Positions 25,650-37,200 of a DNA stretch of 64,000 nt are shown here, piece by piece. The notes under the pieces were generated by a model, which did not search any database, had not been told where the DNA came from, and saw only the letters and a program-made list of their open reading frames with translations. The position numbers and the translations under genes are program-made. The DNA lies in the NCBI RefSeq assembly GCF_000015725.1, contig NC_008825.1, positions 3,162,001 through 3,226,000 of the forward strand, in the 5' to 3' direction. This stretch comes from Methylibium petroleiphilum PM1 (lineage in GTDB: Bacteria; Pseudomonadota; Gammaproteobacteria; Burkholderiales; Burkholderiaceae_C). Every line of letters begins with the position of its first letter. Position 1 is the stretch's first letter.

Positions 25650-26369
25650 GCGCGGACGGTCCTGAACCGTGCGGCTCGTGTCTGGAGGCGAAACGGCAAA
25701 CCGTGGCTCGGAGCAGCACCGCTTATCGAGATGCTGGACGAGGAATCGACCAAGAGGAAGCCGTACCCGATGAGCTGGGCGCAACAGGCCCAGCTTTTGC
25801 CTAAGCTACCAGGTCATCTTCAGCGAATGGCGCTGTTCTCCCTGAACACCGGGGCTCGTGACGAGAACGTCTGCGGGCTCAGGTGGGATTGGGAAGTGCC
25901 AGTCCCCGAGGTTGGTCGGAGCGTCTTCGTGGTTCCTGCCACTGCGTTCAAGAGCAAGCGCCCCCATGTGCTGGTTCTGAACGACGTAGCGTGGAGCCTC
26001 GTGGAAGGCCAGAGGGGGAAGCACAAGGAGTTCGTCTTCGTGTACCGCAGGGAGCGGGTGAAGCACATCGACATCGAGCCCGCCATGAAGTACCGGCGGG
26101 TCGGGACGATCAACAACACCGCGTTCCAGGCGGCTCGCACTGAAGCTGGGCTACCGCAGGTGCGGGTGCACGACTTCAGGCACACATTCGCCCAGCGCTT
26201 GAGGGATGCGGGTGTGCCGGAGGAAGACCGAGCGCTGTTGCTTGGGCATGCCGTAGCGGGCATGGCCCAGCACTACGCAACGTCGACCGTCGAGAGATTG
26301 ATTGAGGTGGCGAACAAGGTCAGCGAGACGAGGGACAGGACGACGATCCTGCGCGTGGTGAACGGATGA
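25650..26369 (+). pseudogene. Island tyrosine integrase, 5'-truncated by IS21 element
   Basis: The frame is open from the IS edge: RTVLNRAARVW is the end of the core-binding domain, then the catalytic domain follows. The Arg is in NTGARDENVCGLRW, His-x-x-Arg in HDFRHTFAQRL, His in LLLGHAVAGM and Tyr in QHYATST. About 240 residues remain of a usual 350-400. All catalytic residues survive but the arm-binding N-terminus is gone. It ends 80 bp before tRNA-Arg, the typical site of the integrase that inserted the island. Confidence 0.88.
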
Positions 26370-26391
26370 AAGTCACGCAACGAGTCACGCA
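26369..26391 (+). repeat. GAGTCACGCA-type pair, right integrase arm sites
   Basis: AAAGTCACGCA and CGAGTCACGCA lie directly after the integrase stop and 58 bp inside the right attachment repeat. They match the tandem AAAGTCACCCA at 3023-3044 in sequence and orientation. Confidence 0.5.
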
Positions 26392-26397
26392 GAAAAG

Positions 26398-26431
26398 AAA
26401 AATGGGCTAGCTCTCGTGAAGCTAACCCATT
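26398..26431 (-). terminator. Island-borne terminator for tRNA-Arg
   Basis: On the minus strand, ATGGGTTAGC pairs with GCTAGCCCAT around a short loop and is followed by TTTTTC. It lies 18 bp beyond the tRNA 3' end. It replaces the original terminator, which was displaced to 2836-2869. It could also end the integrase transcript from the other side. Confidence 0.7.
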
Positions 26432-26448
26432 GATCCATAACGACATTT

Positions 26449-26493
26449 TGGTGCGGCTGGCAGGAATCGAACCCACGACCCCTTGGTTCGTAG
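26449..26493 (-). repeat. Right attachment site (within tRNA-Arg)
   Basis: This is the 45-bp repeat identical to 2887-2931. It spans tRNA nucleotides 33-77, so the island end rebuilt the tRNA 3' half and the gene stayed intact. Confidence 0.92.
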
Positions 26494-26525
26494 CCAAGTA
26501 CTCTATCCAGCTGAGCTACAGCCGC
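26449..26525 (-). tRNA. tRNA-Arg (anticodon ACG)
   Basis: This is a 77-nt cloverleaf with encoded CCA. On the minus strand it begins GCGGCTGTAGCTCAGCTGG, the anticodon loop is CTACGAA (anticodon ACG) and the T-loop is TTCGATT. The A34 is normally modified to inosine and reads CGU, CGC and CGA. It is the integration site of the island. Confidence 0.95.
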
Positions 26526-26537
26526 ATCAAGCCCTGC

Positions 26538-26567
26538 AGTTTAGCACGAAGCGTTTTCGCGTCTCAA
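26538..26567 (-). promoter_or_regulatory. tRNA-Arg promoter
   Basis: On the minus strand, TTGAGA (26567-26562) and TAAACT (26543-26538) are separated by 18 bp, ending 12 bp before the tRNA. The -35 box overlaps the end of hemY. Confidence 0.6.
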
Positions 26568-27811
26568 CCCAGGGCCGCCGCGGCGCGGAAGCATTGCGCC
26601 GCGCGCTCTTCGTCCCGATCCTGCTCGGCCATTGCCGCCAGGTGCAGCCAGGCTTCGCGGCGCACCGTCGGCGTCAGCGCCTCGTCACGCGCCGCCTGTT
26701 CCAGCAGGGCCCGGGCCTTGCCCCAGAGCTGGCGCGCCATCATCGCGCGACCCACACCGTAGGCCAGCGCACCCTCGCCCGGACAGGACTGCAATGCAGC
26801 TTCCAGGCGCGGCAGCCATTCGGGCCCGATGCCGTCGACGGCGTCGGCCAGCGCGAAGGCCAGCATGTCGCGTTCCTCGCGCGGCAAGGTCGCCACGCGG
26901 TCCCAGAAGGGGCGCAGCCAGGTCCGTGCATCTTCGGTTGCTCCCAGCGCGACCAGTTGACGCGCTCCATGGGCGGCCACCACCACATCGCGCCGGTCGG
27001 CCGGGTCGAACTCGCGCCAGACCCGTTGGGTCTGGTCGGTGTCACGCGCGGTATCCAGGGCCTCGATGGCCAGCGTGCGCATCAACCCCTGCGCGGCAGC
27101 CGGCGAGAAGCCTTGATGCTTGGCGAGCAGGCGCGCCGTCTTCAGGGCCTCCAGCGGCTCCTGCGCCAGGCGCGCCGCCTTCAGTTTCAGGCGCAGCGCC
27201 TGAGTCCGCCGCGACACACCGGGCGGCAGCTGCGACAGCAGTTCCAGTGTGCGGGCGGCATCGCGGTCGTCGAGCGCCCACTCGGCAGCCAGCAACCGGG
27301 CCCCCTCTTCCGCCGGACGCGCAGCGGTGTTGCGGCGGGCCAGGTCGAGCGCCTGCGCGAGCTGTTCGTCGCGACGGGTACGGTCCTGAAGGCGGTGCAG
27401 GCTGCCGGCAGCAAGCAAGTGCCCCAGGACCGTGAACTCGGCATCCTGGCGCAGTTCCGGCGTGTCGGCCTGGATCGCCACCGCCCGCTGCGCGGCCTTG
27501 TGGGCGCGCCCGTAGCGGCCGCCGAAATACTGCGACAGCGCCTCGCGCAGCGCGCCCTGCGCAATGCGGTCGCGACGCGACACGCGCCATTCGCGCGCCC
27601 GCCGCGGCAGCCCGATCAGCAGCCCGACCGCCTGGATCAGCGCGTTCAGCACCAGGCAGAGGCCGACCAGGATCACCATGAAGAGGTTGAACGACAGGTC
27701 GACGCGCCACGGCGCCCAGTACAGCGTGACGAGGTTGTCGTTGCTGCCGAGCAGGCTGGCCGCCACCACGGCCACGATGGCCAGCAACAGCAACCAGATC
27801 ACGTTGCGCAT
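26564..27811 (-). CDS. hemY: HemY-like inner-membrane TPR protein
   Basis: The protein has 415 aa. Two N-terminal membrane helices (VIWLLLLAIVAVVAASLLG and NLFMVILVGLCLVLNALIQA) are followed by a long cytoplasmic region of TPR-like helices. The ALSQYFGGRYGRAHKAA segment is typical of the HemY family. It is the last gene of hemC-hemD-hemX-hemY, 13 bp after hemX. The role in heme synthesis is organisational and not enzymatic as far as known. Confidence 0.88.
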   Translation of the reverse strand: MRNVIWLLLLAIVAVVAASLLGSNDNLVTLYWAPWRVDLSFNLFMVILVGLCLVLNALIQAVGLLIGLPRRAREWRVSRRDRIAQGALREALSQYFGGRYGRAHKAAQRAVAIQADTPELRQDAEFTVLGHLLAAGSLHRLQDRTRRDEQLAQALDLARRNTAARPAEEGARLLAAEWALDDRDAARTLELLSQLPPGVSRRTQALRLKLKAARLAQEPLEALKTARLLAKHQGFSPAAAQGLMRTLAIEALDTARDTDQTQRVWREFDPADRRDVVVAAHGARQLVALGATEDARTWLRPFWDRVATLPREERDMLAFALADAVDGIGPEWLPRLEAALQSCPGEGALAYGVGRAMMARQLWGKARALLEQAARDEALTPTVRREAWLHLAAMAEQDRDEERAAQCFRAAAALG

Positions 27812-27824
27812 CGGAGCCGGCGCC

Positions 27825-28952
27825 TCAGCGGCCCGCCGCCGCGGTCGTCAGCGCCGCCAGCGTGTCGTCCGGGCGCGGCACGCCGGCCTGGCGCGCCTGC
27901 GGCACCACGCTGCGCAGCAGTTCGGTCAGCAACTGCGTCTTGCGCGCGCCGCGGTCGAAGTAGTTGTCGACGGCCGCGACCGCAGCCTGCAGATCGGACT
28001 GCGCCGTGTCGAACTGGCGACTCATCAATGCCAGCCGCGCGTTGAGCAACCGGAGCTTGAGGTTCTCGCGCAGGAAGAATCCCTGCTCGGGCGCCAGCAG
28101 CATGGCCTGCGGCTGGTCGATGCGCGTCACGCGCAGCAGGGTGCGCGTCTCCGCCCACAGGCCCTGCCACCAGTCGCCCAGTTCCGCGCGCAGGCCGCCG
28201 ACCGGAGCCGCCGACGCTGCGGCACTGGCCGGCGAGGGGGCAACGCGCGCGACCGCACGCGGCGCCTTCGCTTCGGCCAGGCGCTGCGGATCGAGCACCT
28301 GCAGCGGCGCCTCGTCGACCAGCCGCGCGGCCTCGTCGAGCTTGATCGCCAGCGAGGCGATGTCGGCCACGCTCACGGCCTTGACGCGATCGAGGTCGCG
28401 CGCGATCGCGCGTCGCACCGGTTCGAGCCGCGGCTGGCTGACGCGCGCGAGGCGCTCGTCGGCCGCCTTCAGCGCCGCCACCAGCGGCGCGGCGCTGCCG
28501 GTGATGGCGGTCTGCTGCAGCGCGACGCGGATGCCGGCATCGATGTCGACCACCAGGTTCTCGTCCCGTGCACGCGACAGCGACTGGATCAGTTCTTCGA
28601 GCTGGCCACGCTGCGCGGTGATCTCGGCCAACCGGCTCTCCGTCAGCGTGACCTTGGCCACCGCGTCGCGCGACAGCTCCTGGGCCTGCTTGGCCAGCAG
28701 CTGGGCCTCGGCGGCCTGACCGGCGCTGTCCTGCTGGCGTCGAACCAGCTCCTGCTCCAGCGTGCGCACCCGGCGCTGGCCGTACCAGGCCATCGACAGT
28801 GCGGTCACGCTGACCAGCAACAGCAGCAGCATCAGCCCCAACTGCAAGCGCCGCGACCGCGTCGAACGGGTCGCTGGCTGGACGACGACCGGCACAGCGT
28901 GCGGAGGATGGGGCGCGGGCGGCGCGACAGGGGGCTCTGGGGACTCGCTCAC
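27825..28952 (-). CDS. hemX: HemX-like membrane-anchored coiled-coil protein
   Basis: The protein has 375 aa from GTG 28952, overlapping the hemD stop (GTGA). A Pro-rich N-terminus precedes one membrane helix (LGLMLLLLLVSVTALSMAW, residues 37-56). A coiled coil of about 60 residues and a C-terminal helical domain (LRVTRIDQPQAMLLAPEQGF) follow. It resembles HemX proteins encoded with hemD. It is not a uroporphyrinogen methyltransferase: no SAM-binding motif is seen. Confidence 0.82.
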   Translation of the reverse strand: MSESPEPPVAPPAPHPPHAVPVVVQPATRSTRSRRLQLGLMLLLLLVSVTALSMAWYGQRRVRTLEQELVRRQQDSAGQAAEAQLLAKQAQELSRDAVAKVTLTESRLAEITAQRGQLEELIQSLSRARDENLVVDIDAGIRVALQQTAITGSAAPLVAALKAADERLARVSQPRLEPVRRAIARDLDRVKAVSVADIASLAIKLDEAARLVDEAPLQVLDPQRLAEAKAPRAVARVAPSPASAAASAAPVGGLRAELGDWWQGLWAETRTLLRVTRIDQPQAMLLAPEQGFFLRENLKLRLLNARLALMSRQFDTAQSDLQAAVAAVDNYFDRGARKTQLLTELLRSVVPQARQAGVPRPDDTLAALTTAAAGR

Positions 28953-29776
28953 GGTGCTAACGATTCTATCGGCCGCTCTCCATCGGACCGTGACACACCG
29001 ATCGCGGCGACCACCGCCTCCAGCGTCGGGGGCGCCTCGATCACCCGGCCGAAGCCAGCCCTGCGCGCGCGCTGGGCGATGCGCGGATGCGTCGCCAACG
29101 CCTGCGCGGTCCGCCAGTCGGGTGCGGTGCCGGCGGCCGCGGCCAGCGCGTCGAGCTGATCGATGGCCTCCGAACTGCTGAACAGCCACACGTGCTCGAC
29201 CGGTGCCGCCAGTGCAGCGGCCCACAGCGCCTGCCCCGCTGCATCCAGCCGCGGTGGCGCGCGACGGTAGGCGGCCACGAGGTCGATGCTGGCCCCGGCG
29301 TCGCGCAGCACCTGCGACAGCCACTCGCGGCCCTGGCCCTGCGCCTCCCCGTCGACGCTGCCGCGCACGATCAGCACCGAGCGGCCCTGCCACGGGCCCT
29401 GCGGGCCGAGCACGGCCCACAGGGCCTCCGAATCGAAGCGCCCCGCGTCGGGCGGCGGCTCGACGATCGCGCCCGGCGCCACGCCGGCCGCACGCAAGGC
29501 CGCGCTGGTGCCCGGCCCCGGCGAGCCGAAGCGCAGCGTGGCCTGCCACTCACAGCCGGCCGGCCGCTGCGAAAAGAACTGCGTCACTGCATTCGGGCTC
29601 ACGAACACCAGCAGGCTGCGCTGCGGCAGCGTCTGCCATGCCAGCCGCACCGGCGCCGGGTCGGCCGGCGCCTCGATCGCGATCAGCGGCAAGGCCGCCG
29701 CCGCGACCCCGCGCTCGGTCAGCCGCGCCACCCACTCGCGTGCCTGCTCCTCGGGACGGGTGACGAGCACGCGCAT
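28949..29776 (-). CDS. hemD: Uroporphyrinogen-III synthase
   Basis: The protein has 275 aa from ATG 29776 (MRVLVTRPEEQA). The enzyme closes and inverts ring D of hydroxymethylbilane to give uroporphyrinogen III. HemD has low conservation, but the start VLVTRP, the VFVSPNAV segment, LIVRG and WLFSSSEAIDQL are typical. It lies 29 bp after hemC. Confidence 0.88.
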   Translation of the reverse strand: MRVLVTRPEEQAREWVARLTERGVAAAALPLIAIEAPADPAPVRLAWQTLPQRSLLVFVSPNAVTQFFSQRPAGCEWQATLRFGSPGPGTSAALRAAGVAPGAIVEPPPDAGRFDSEALWAVLGPQGPWQGRSVLIVRGSVDGEAQGQGREWLSQVLRDAGASIDLVAAYRRAPPRLDAAGQALWAAALAAPVEHVWLFSSSEAIDQLDALAAAAGTAPDWRTAQALATHPRIAQRARRAGFGRVIEAPPTLEAVVAAIGVSRSDGERPIESLAP

Positions 29777-29805
29777 GCGGCGGAGACCCGTCGAGACAAG
29801 ACCGT

Positions 29806-30759
29806 TCAGAGCGCCGCCAGCAGCGCGTCGCCACCGCGCTGGCGCAACTGCTGCGCCACCGCGAGGCCCAGCGCCTCGGCCGCGGCGGTGTCGGCCACAG
29901 CCGCGCCGGCCTCGGCGTGCACCAGCGCGGGCGCGGCCTCGGCCACGCTGCCGAGCGCCGCCCGCAAGACCAGCCGGCCGTCGGCCTGCCATTGCGCATG
30001 CGCCGCCAGCGGCATGCTGCAGCTGCCGCCCAGTGCGCGCGAGACCGCGCGCTCCGCATGCACCGCCAGCCAGCTCGGCTCGTGCGTCAGCGCCCGCAGG
30101 GCGGCCCACAGCGCCGGATGGCGCTCGGGCGCATCGGCCCGCAGCTCGATGCCGAGCGCCCCCTGGCCCGCAGCGGGGATCATCGCGTCGGCCTCGAACA
30201 CGCTGCGGATGCGCTCGGCCAGGCCCAGGCGCTTCAGGCCGGCGGCGGCCAGCACGATGGCGTCGTACTGACCCTCGTCGAGCTTGCGCAGGCGGGTGTC
30301 GAGGTTGCCGCGCAGCGGCTCGATGCGCAGGTCGGGCCGGCGCGCCCGCAACTGGCTGAGCCGCCGCAGGCTCGAGGTGCCGACCACCGCGCCGGCCGGC
30401 AGCGCGGCCAGGTCGGCGTAGCGTGGGGAGACCCAGGCGTCGCGCGGGTCCTCGCGCTCCAGCACCGCGGCCAGCACGAAGCCGGCCGGCAGGTCCATCG
30501 GCACGTCCTTCAGCGAATGCACGGCGAGGTGGGCGTCACCGGCCTCCAGCGCGGTCTCGAGTTCCTTGACGAACAGGCCCTTGCCACCGACCTTGCTGAG
30601 CGTGCGGTCCAGGATCTGGTCGCCGCGCGTCGTCATCCCCAGCAGCTCGACCGGCTCGACCAGGCGCGAGCCGAGCAGGGCACGCACATGCTCGGCCTGC
30701 CACAGCGCCAACCGGCTCTCGCGGGTCGCGATGACCCAGGCTTGTGTGCTCGCTTCCAT
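29806..30759 (-). CDS. hemC: Hydroxymethylbilane synthase (porphobilinogen deaminase)
   Basis: The protein has 317 aa, the normal length. It begins [41 protein letters not shown] with the Asp of the active site, and [18 protein letters not shown] follow. The dipyrromethane cofactor Cys is in [12 protein letters not shown] near residue 250. It is the first gene of the heme operon, divergent from ppc. No Shine-Dalgarno sequence precedes ATG 30759, and a -10-like box ends 7 nt upstream, so the transcript may be leaderless. Confidence 0.95.
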   Translation of the reverse strand: MEASTQAWVIATRESRLALWQAEHVRALLGSRLVEPVELLGMTTRGDQILDRTLSKVGGKGLFVKELETALEAGDAHLAVHSLKDVPMDLPAGFVLAAVLEREDPRDAWVSPRYADLAALPAGAVVGTSSLRRLSQLRARRPDLRIEPLRGNLDTRLRKLDEGQYDAIVLAAAGLKRLGLAERIRSVFEADAMIPAAGQGALGIELRADAPERHPALWAALRALTHEPSWLAVHAERAVSRALGGSCSMPLAAHAQWQADGRLVLRAALGSVAEAAPALVHAEAGAAVADTAAAEALGLAVAQQLRQRGGDALLAAL

Positions 30760-30765
30760 GCGGGA

Positions 30766-30820
30766 ATGCTAGCAGCGCCTCGGGCCGCACCGAAGCCGCT
30801 GGCATGAGCGCTGCTAGCAT
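30766..30820. promoter_or_regulatory. Symmetric divergent promoter region hemC/ppc
   Basis: ATGCTAGCAGCGC (30766-30778) and its exact reverse complement (30808-30820) are 29 bp apart. Read outward, each arm contains TGCTAGCAT, an extended -10-like box, one facing hemC and one facing ppc. The arms could be paired promoters or a binding site for one regulator. Confidence 0.5.
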
Positions 30821-30867
30821 CCTTGCGCCTTCGGGCCAGCCCCTTCCACTCGACCCTCCTTCCGCCC

Positions 30868-33672
<2,805 letters not shown>

Positions 33673-33678
33673 ACCGGC

Positions 33679-34548
33679 TCAGCGTGCCGGGTCGGCCGAT
33701 CCGGCCGGGGACGGCGCGGCCGCCGCTTCGTGGGCGTGCTCGTGGTGCGCTTCGCCGCTGGCGTGATGGTGCTCTTCCGTCAGCGTGGACATGAGCGCCA
33801 TCGCGCCCAGGCCGGCGGCCAGCCAGGCGAGCTGGGTCAGCGTCTCGCGCCACGCCAGCCGGCGCTGCAGCTGCGGGATCAGGTCGGCCACCGCCACGTA
33901 GATGAAGCTGCTGGAGGCAATGACCAGCAGGTAGGGCACCCAGGGATCGAAGGGCTGGATCACGAAGTAGCCCAGCACACCGCCGACCACTGCCGCAAGC
34001 CCGGAGATCGCGTTGTAGACCAGCGCACGGGCACGCGAGAAGCCGGCGTTGAGCAGCACCATGTAGTCGCCCACCTCCTGCGGGATCTCGTGGGCGATCA
34101 CCGCCACCGCGGTGGCCACGCCCAGGTGCGGGTCGGCGAGGAAGGCGGTGGCGATCAGCACGCCGTCGCAGAAGTTGTGGATGCTGTCGCCGAGCAGCAC
34201 GCTCCAGCCGCCGCGGCCGGCCTGCTCGGCGTCGAAGTGGTGGTGGTGGTGGTGGCCGTCGCCCTCGTGGTGGTGGCTGTGGCGGTAGAGCTCGACCTTC
34301 TCGAGCAGGAAGAAGAACAGCAGGCCGCCGAGCAGCGTGGCGAACAGCGCCTGCGGCGAGCCGCCGGTCTCGAAGGCCTCGGGCAGCAGCTTGAGCAGCG
34401 CGGTGCCGAGCAGCACACCGGCCGACAGGCTGACCAGGTGGCGCACGATCAGCGACAGCACCGAGACCGTCAGGCCGGCCGCGATCACGACCGACAGCAC
34501 GCCACCGGCGAAGGTGGCCAGCACGATCCACAACAGGGTCATCGACAT
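33679..34548 (-). CDS. ZIP-family metal transporter
   Basis: The protein has 289 aa from ATG 34548. About eight membrane helices are seen. The signature helices are DSIHNFCDGVLIATAFL and IAHEIPQEVGDYMVLLNAGF, which hold the metal-binding His, Asp and Glu. The cytoplasmic loop has a run of six His within HHHEGDGHHHHHH, and the C-terminus has more His (EEHHHASGEAHHEHAHE). The substrate is probably zinc or a similar divalent ion. It is convergent with ppc, with stops 6 bp apart. Confidence 0.9.
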   Translation of the reverse strand: MSMTLLWIVLATFAGGVLSVVIAAGLTVSVLSLIVRHLVSLSAGVLLGTALLKLLPEAFETGGSPQALFATLLGGLLFFFLLEKVELYRHSHHHEGDGHHHHHHFDAEQAGRGGWSVLLGDSIHNFCDGVLIATAFLADPHLGVATAVAVIAHEIPQEVGDYMVLLNAGFSRARALVYNAISGLAAVVGGVLGYFVIQPFDPWVPYLLVIASSSFIYVAVADLIPQLQRRLAWRETLTQLAWLAAGLGAMALMSTLTEEHHHASGEAHHEHAHEAAAAPSPAGSADPAR

Positions 34549-34606
34549 GTTCTTCTTTCTTCTCTCACTCTCGCTCGCTGCTCGGACCGCAGTGTGCGTC
34601 GTCGGG

Positions 34607-34636
34607 CAAAACAAAGCCGCGCCCGAAGGCGCGGCT
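34607..34636 (-). terminator. Terminator after dienelactone hydrolase gene
   Basis: On the minus strand, AGCCGCGCC-TTCG-GGCGCGGCT is followed by TTGTTTT. It lies 24 bp past the stop of the dienelactone hydrolase gene and ahead of the ZIP gene. Confidence 0.75.
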
Positions 34637-34659
34637 CGCTCTGGGGGCCGGCGGCCGGA

Positions 34660-35532
34660 TCAGGCCACGCCGTTCGCCCTGAACCAGACCAGGCAGCGCT
34701 TCCAGCCATCGTCGGCCGCCTCCTTGCGGTAGCTCGGTCGGTAGTCGGCATGGAAGGCGTGCGGCGCGTCGGGGTAGACGACGAACATCGACTGCTTCGC
34801 CGCGGCGTTCCCGGCCGCCAGCGCCGATTTCATCTTATCAACGGTGTCAAGCGGGATGCCGCCGTCCTTCTCGCCATAGAGGCCGAGCACCGGGCCGTTC
34901 AGGCTGCCGGCGACGTCGACCGGGTGCTTCGGCGCGAGCGGCGTGGCCTCGCCGACCAGGCGGCCGTACCAGGCCACGCCGGCCTTCACCTGCGGGTTGT
35001 GCGCGGTGTAGAGCCAGGTGATGCGCCCGCCCCAGCAGAAGCCGGTGACGCCGAGCCTGGCGCGGTTGCCGCCATTCGCGGCCGCCCACGCGACGGTGGC
35101 GTCGAGGTCCTGCATCGTCTCGGCGTCGCCCTTCTTCGACACCACCTCGGCGATCAGCTTCGGGATGTCGCTGTAGGCCTTGGCATCGCCCTGGCGCACG
35201 AACATCTCGGGCGCGATCGCGAGGTAGCCTTGCTTCGCGAAGCGCCGCGCGACGTCGGCGATGTGCTCGTGCACGCCGAAGATCTCGCTGATCACCAGAA
35301 CGATGGGCAGGTCGCTCTTGCCGGCCGGCGCGGCGCGGTAGGCCGGCAGCGCGAAACCACCGACCGGGATGCTCACCGGTCCGGCCGTCAATCCGGCCGT
35401 GTCGGTGGTGACGGTCTGCGCCGAGACCGGCAGCACCGCGGCGGCGAAACCCGAACCCAGCGAAGTGGCGACGAAATCGCGTCGGCTGAACTCACGGGTC
35501 GGGGTCAGGCTGTCGAGATCCTGCTTCAGCAT
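34660..35532 (-). CDS. Exported dienelactone hydrolase family protein
   Basis: The protein has 290 aa from ATG 35532 with GGAGCG upstream. The N-terminus has a Tat-type signal ([20 protein letters not shown]). The alpha/beta hydrolase core includes [13 protein letters not shown], the nucleophile in [10 protein letters not shown] (Cys as in dienelactone hydrolases), Asp in GEKDGGIP and His in [12 protein letters not shown]. It probably cleaves lactone or ester bonds in the periplasm. It is divergent from ppx. Confidence 0.88.
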   Translation of the reverse strand: MLKQDLDSLTPTREFSRRDFVATSLGSGFAAAVLPVSAQTVTTDTAGLTAGPVSIPVGGFALPAYRAAPAGKSDLPIVLVISEIFGVHEHIADVARRFAKQGYLAIAPEMFVRQGDAKAYSDIPKLIAEVVSKKGDAETMQDLDATVAWAAANGGNRARLGVTGFCWGGRITWLYTAHNPQVKAGVAWYGRLVGEATPLAPKHPVDVAGSLNGPVLGLYGEKDGGIPLDTVDKMKSALAAGNAAAKQSMFVVYPDAPHAFHADYRPSYRKEAADDGWKRCLVWFRANGVA

Positions 35533-35630
35533 CGTTCGCTCCAGTGTCGGGATGCGGCGGATTCTAGGAAGAGGCTGTCGGCCCTGCCGCAGTGGGGGCA
35601 GCGTCACCGATTGCAGGGACAATCCCGACC

Positions 35631-37169
35631 ATGCCGACGAACGCCCTGCCCGAGTTCCCCGAAGCCGCCCCGCTGGCCGCCATCGACATCGGCTCCAACA
35701 GCTTCCGCCTCGAGATCGGCCAGCTGACCCGGGGCCGCTACAAGCGCATCGACTACCTGAAGGAGACCGTGCGGCTCGGCGGCGGGCTCGACGCCGACGG
35801 CCGCCTGAACGAGGAGGCGCAGCTGCGCGGCCTGGCCTGCCTGGCGCGCTTCGCGCTGCGGCTGCGCGGCTTCGCGCCGGCCCAGGTGCGCGCCGTGGCG
35901 ACCCAGACGCTGCGCGAGGCCCGGAACCGCGACGCCTTCCTGGCGCGAGCGCGCACCGTGCTCGGCCACCCGATCGAGGTCATCTCGGGCCGCGAGGAAG
36001 CCCGCCTCATCTTCGCCGGCGTGGCGCGACTGCAGCCGAGCGAGCGGCCGCGCATCGTGATCGACATCGGCGGCCGCTCCACCGAGATGATCCTCGGCCA
36101 GGGCCGCACGCCGCGCCAGGCCGAGAGCTTCCAGGTCGGCAGCGTGAGCCTGTCGATGCGCTACTTCCCCGACGGCCGCTTCACCGCTGACGCCTTCCGC
36201 GCCGCGCAGGTGGCGGCCGGCGCCGAGCTCGAGGAGGCGCTGCAGCCCTTCGCACCGGGACAGTGGATCGAGGCGCTGGGCTCCTCGGGCACGGTGGGTG
36301 CGGTGTCACAGCTGCTGGCGGCCAACGGCATCAGCGACGGCGTCATCACCCCGGTGGGCCTGCGCTGGTGCATCGAGACCTGCCTTGCCGCCGGTCACCA
36401 GGACGCGCTGGACCTGCCAGGACTCAAGCCCGAACGCCGCGCGGTGCTGGGCGGCGGCCTGTCGATCCTCTACACGCTGGCACTGCAGTTCGGCATCGAC
36501 GCGCTGCAGCCTGCACGCGGCGCCCTGCGCCAGGGCGTGCTGTTCGACCTGGCCGAGCGCCTGGAGGCGGCGCAGGCCCCGGCCCGCCACGCGCACCGGC
36601 AGGACATGCGCGACACCTCGGTGCACGAACTGCAGCGCCGCTTCGGCAGCGACCTTTCCCAGGCCGCGCGCGTGCAGCGCCTGGCCGGTTCGCTGTACCG
36701 GAGCACCTCGACGCCGCGCAACGGGCACACCGAGGCCGCGCGCGAGCTGGCCTGGGCCGCCGCGCTGCACGAGATCGGCATGTCGGTGTCGCACCACGAC
36801 CACCACCGCCACAGCGCCTACCTGTTGGCGCACGTGGACGCGCCGGGCTTCTCGCAGAGCCAGCAGCGGCGCGTGGCGGAGCTGGTGCTCGGCCACCGCG
36901 GCAGCCTGCGCAAGCTCGACTCCACGCTGGACCAGGAGGCCACGCTGTGGCCGGTGCTCAGCCTCCGCCTCGCGGCGCTGTTGTGCCATGCGCGCAACGA
37001 CGTGCCGGAGCGGGTGGTGGCGTTGCGGCGCACCGACGACGGCGCGCTGCTCCGCATCGACCGCGCCTGGGCCGACGGCCATCCCCGCACGATGCACTTG
37101 CTGGGCGAGGAGGTACGGGCCTGGGAACGGGCTGGCCGCCTGAAGTTGGCGGTCCGCACGGACGGCTGA
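35631..37169 (+). CDS. ppx: Exopolyphosphatase (Ppx/GppA family)
   Basis: The protein has 512 aa from ATG 35631. It releases phosphate from polyphosphate or the 5' phosphate of pppGpp. The ASKHA fold shows [16 protein letters not shown] near residue 14, [34 protein letters not shown] and [13 protein letters not shown]. The C-terminal HD-like region ([19 protein letters not shown]) is the part that senses or turns over nucleotides. It is convergent with sixA and ppk1, so both polyphosphate enzymes are side by side. Confidence 0.92.
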   Translation: MPTNALPEFPEAAPLAAIDIGSNSFRLEIGQLTRGRYKRIDYLKETVRLGGGLDADGRLNEEAQLRGLACLARFALRLRGFAPAQVRAVATQTLREARNRDAFLARARTVLGHPIEVISGREEARLIFAGVARLQPSERPRIVIDIGGRSTEMILGQGRTPRQAESFQVGSVSLSMRYFPDGRFTADAFRAAQVAAGAELEEALQPFAPGQWIEALGSSGTVGAVSQLLAANGISDGVITPVGLRWCIETCLAAGHQDALDLPGLKPERRAVLGGGLSILYTLALQFGIDALQPARGALRQGVLFDLAERLEAAQAPARHAHRQDMRDTSVHELQRRFGSDLSQAARVQRLAGSLYRSTSTPRNGHTEAARELAWAAALHEIGMSVSHHDHHRHSAYLLAHVDAPGFSQSQQRRVAELVLGHRGSLRKLDSTLDQEATLWPVLSLRLAALLCHARNDVPERVVALRRTDDGALLRIDRAWADGHPRTMHLLGEEVRAWERAGRLKLAVRTDG

Positions 37170-37200
37170 GCGCCGCCGCGGTGAGAGCCGCTGCGCCTGC

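Larger units (their letters stand above)
2887..26493. mobile_element. 23.6 kb genomic island integrated in tRNA-Arg(ACG)
   Basis: It is bounded by a perfect 45-bp direct repeat of the tRNA-Arg 3' part (2887-2931 and 26449-26493). The right end carries the C-terminal half of a tyrosine integrase pointing to the tRNA, the usual arrangement. Contents are restriction-, recombinase- and NTPase-type genes and four insertion sequences. Several stretches (about 14.6-15.3, 16.6-17.6 and 18.8-21.4 kb) are visibly less GC-rich than the core. The integrase is truncated by an IS21-family element, so self-excision is unlikely. Confidence 0.9.

Noticed and set aside
27825-29549. HemX with a long N-terminal extension
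   Set aside because: The upstream part overlaps hemD in another frame. GTG 28952 overlapping the hemD stop gives the family's normal layout.
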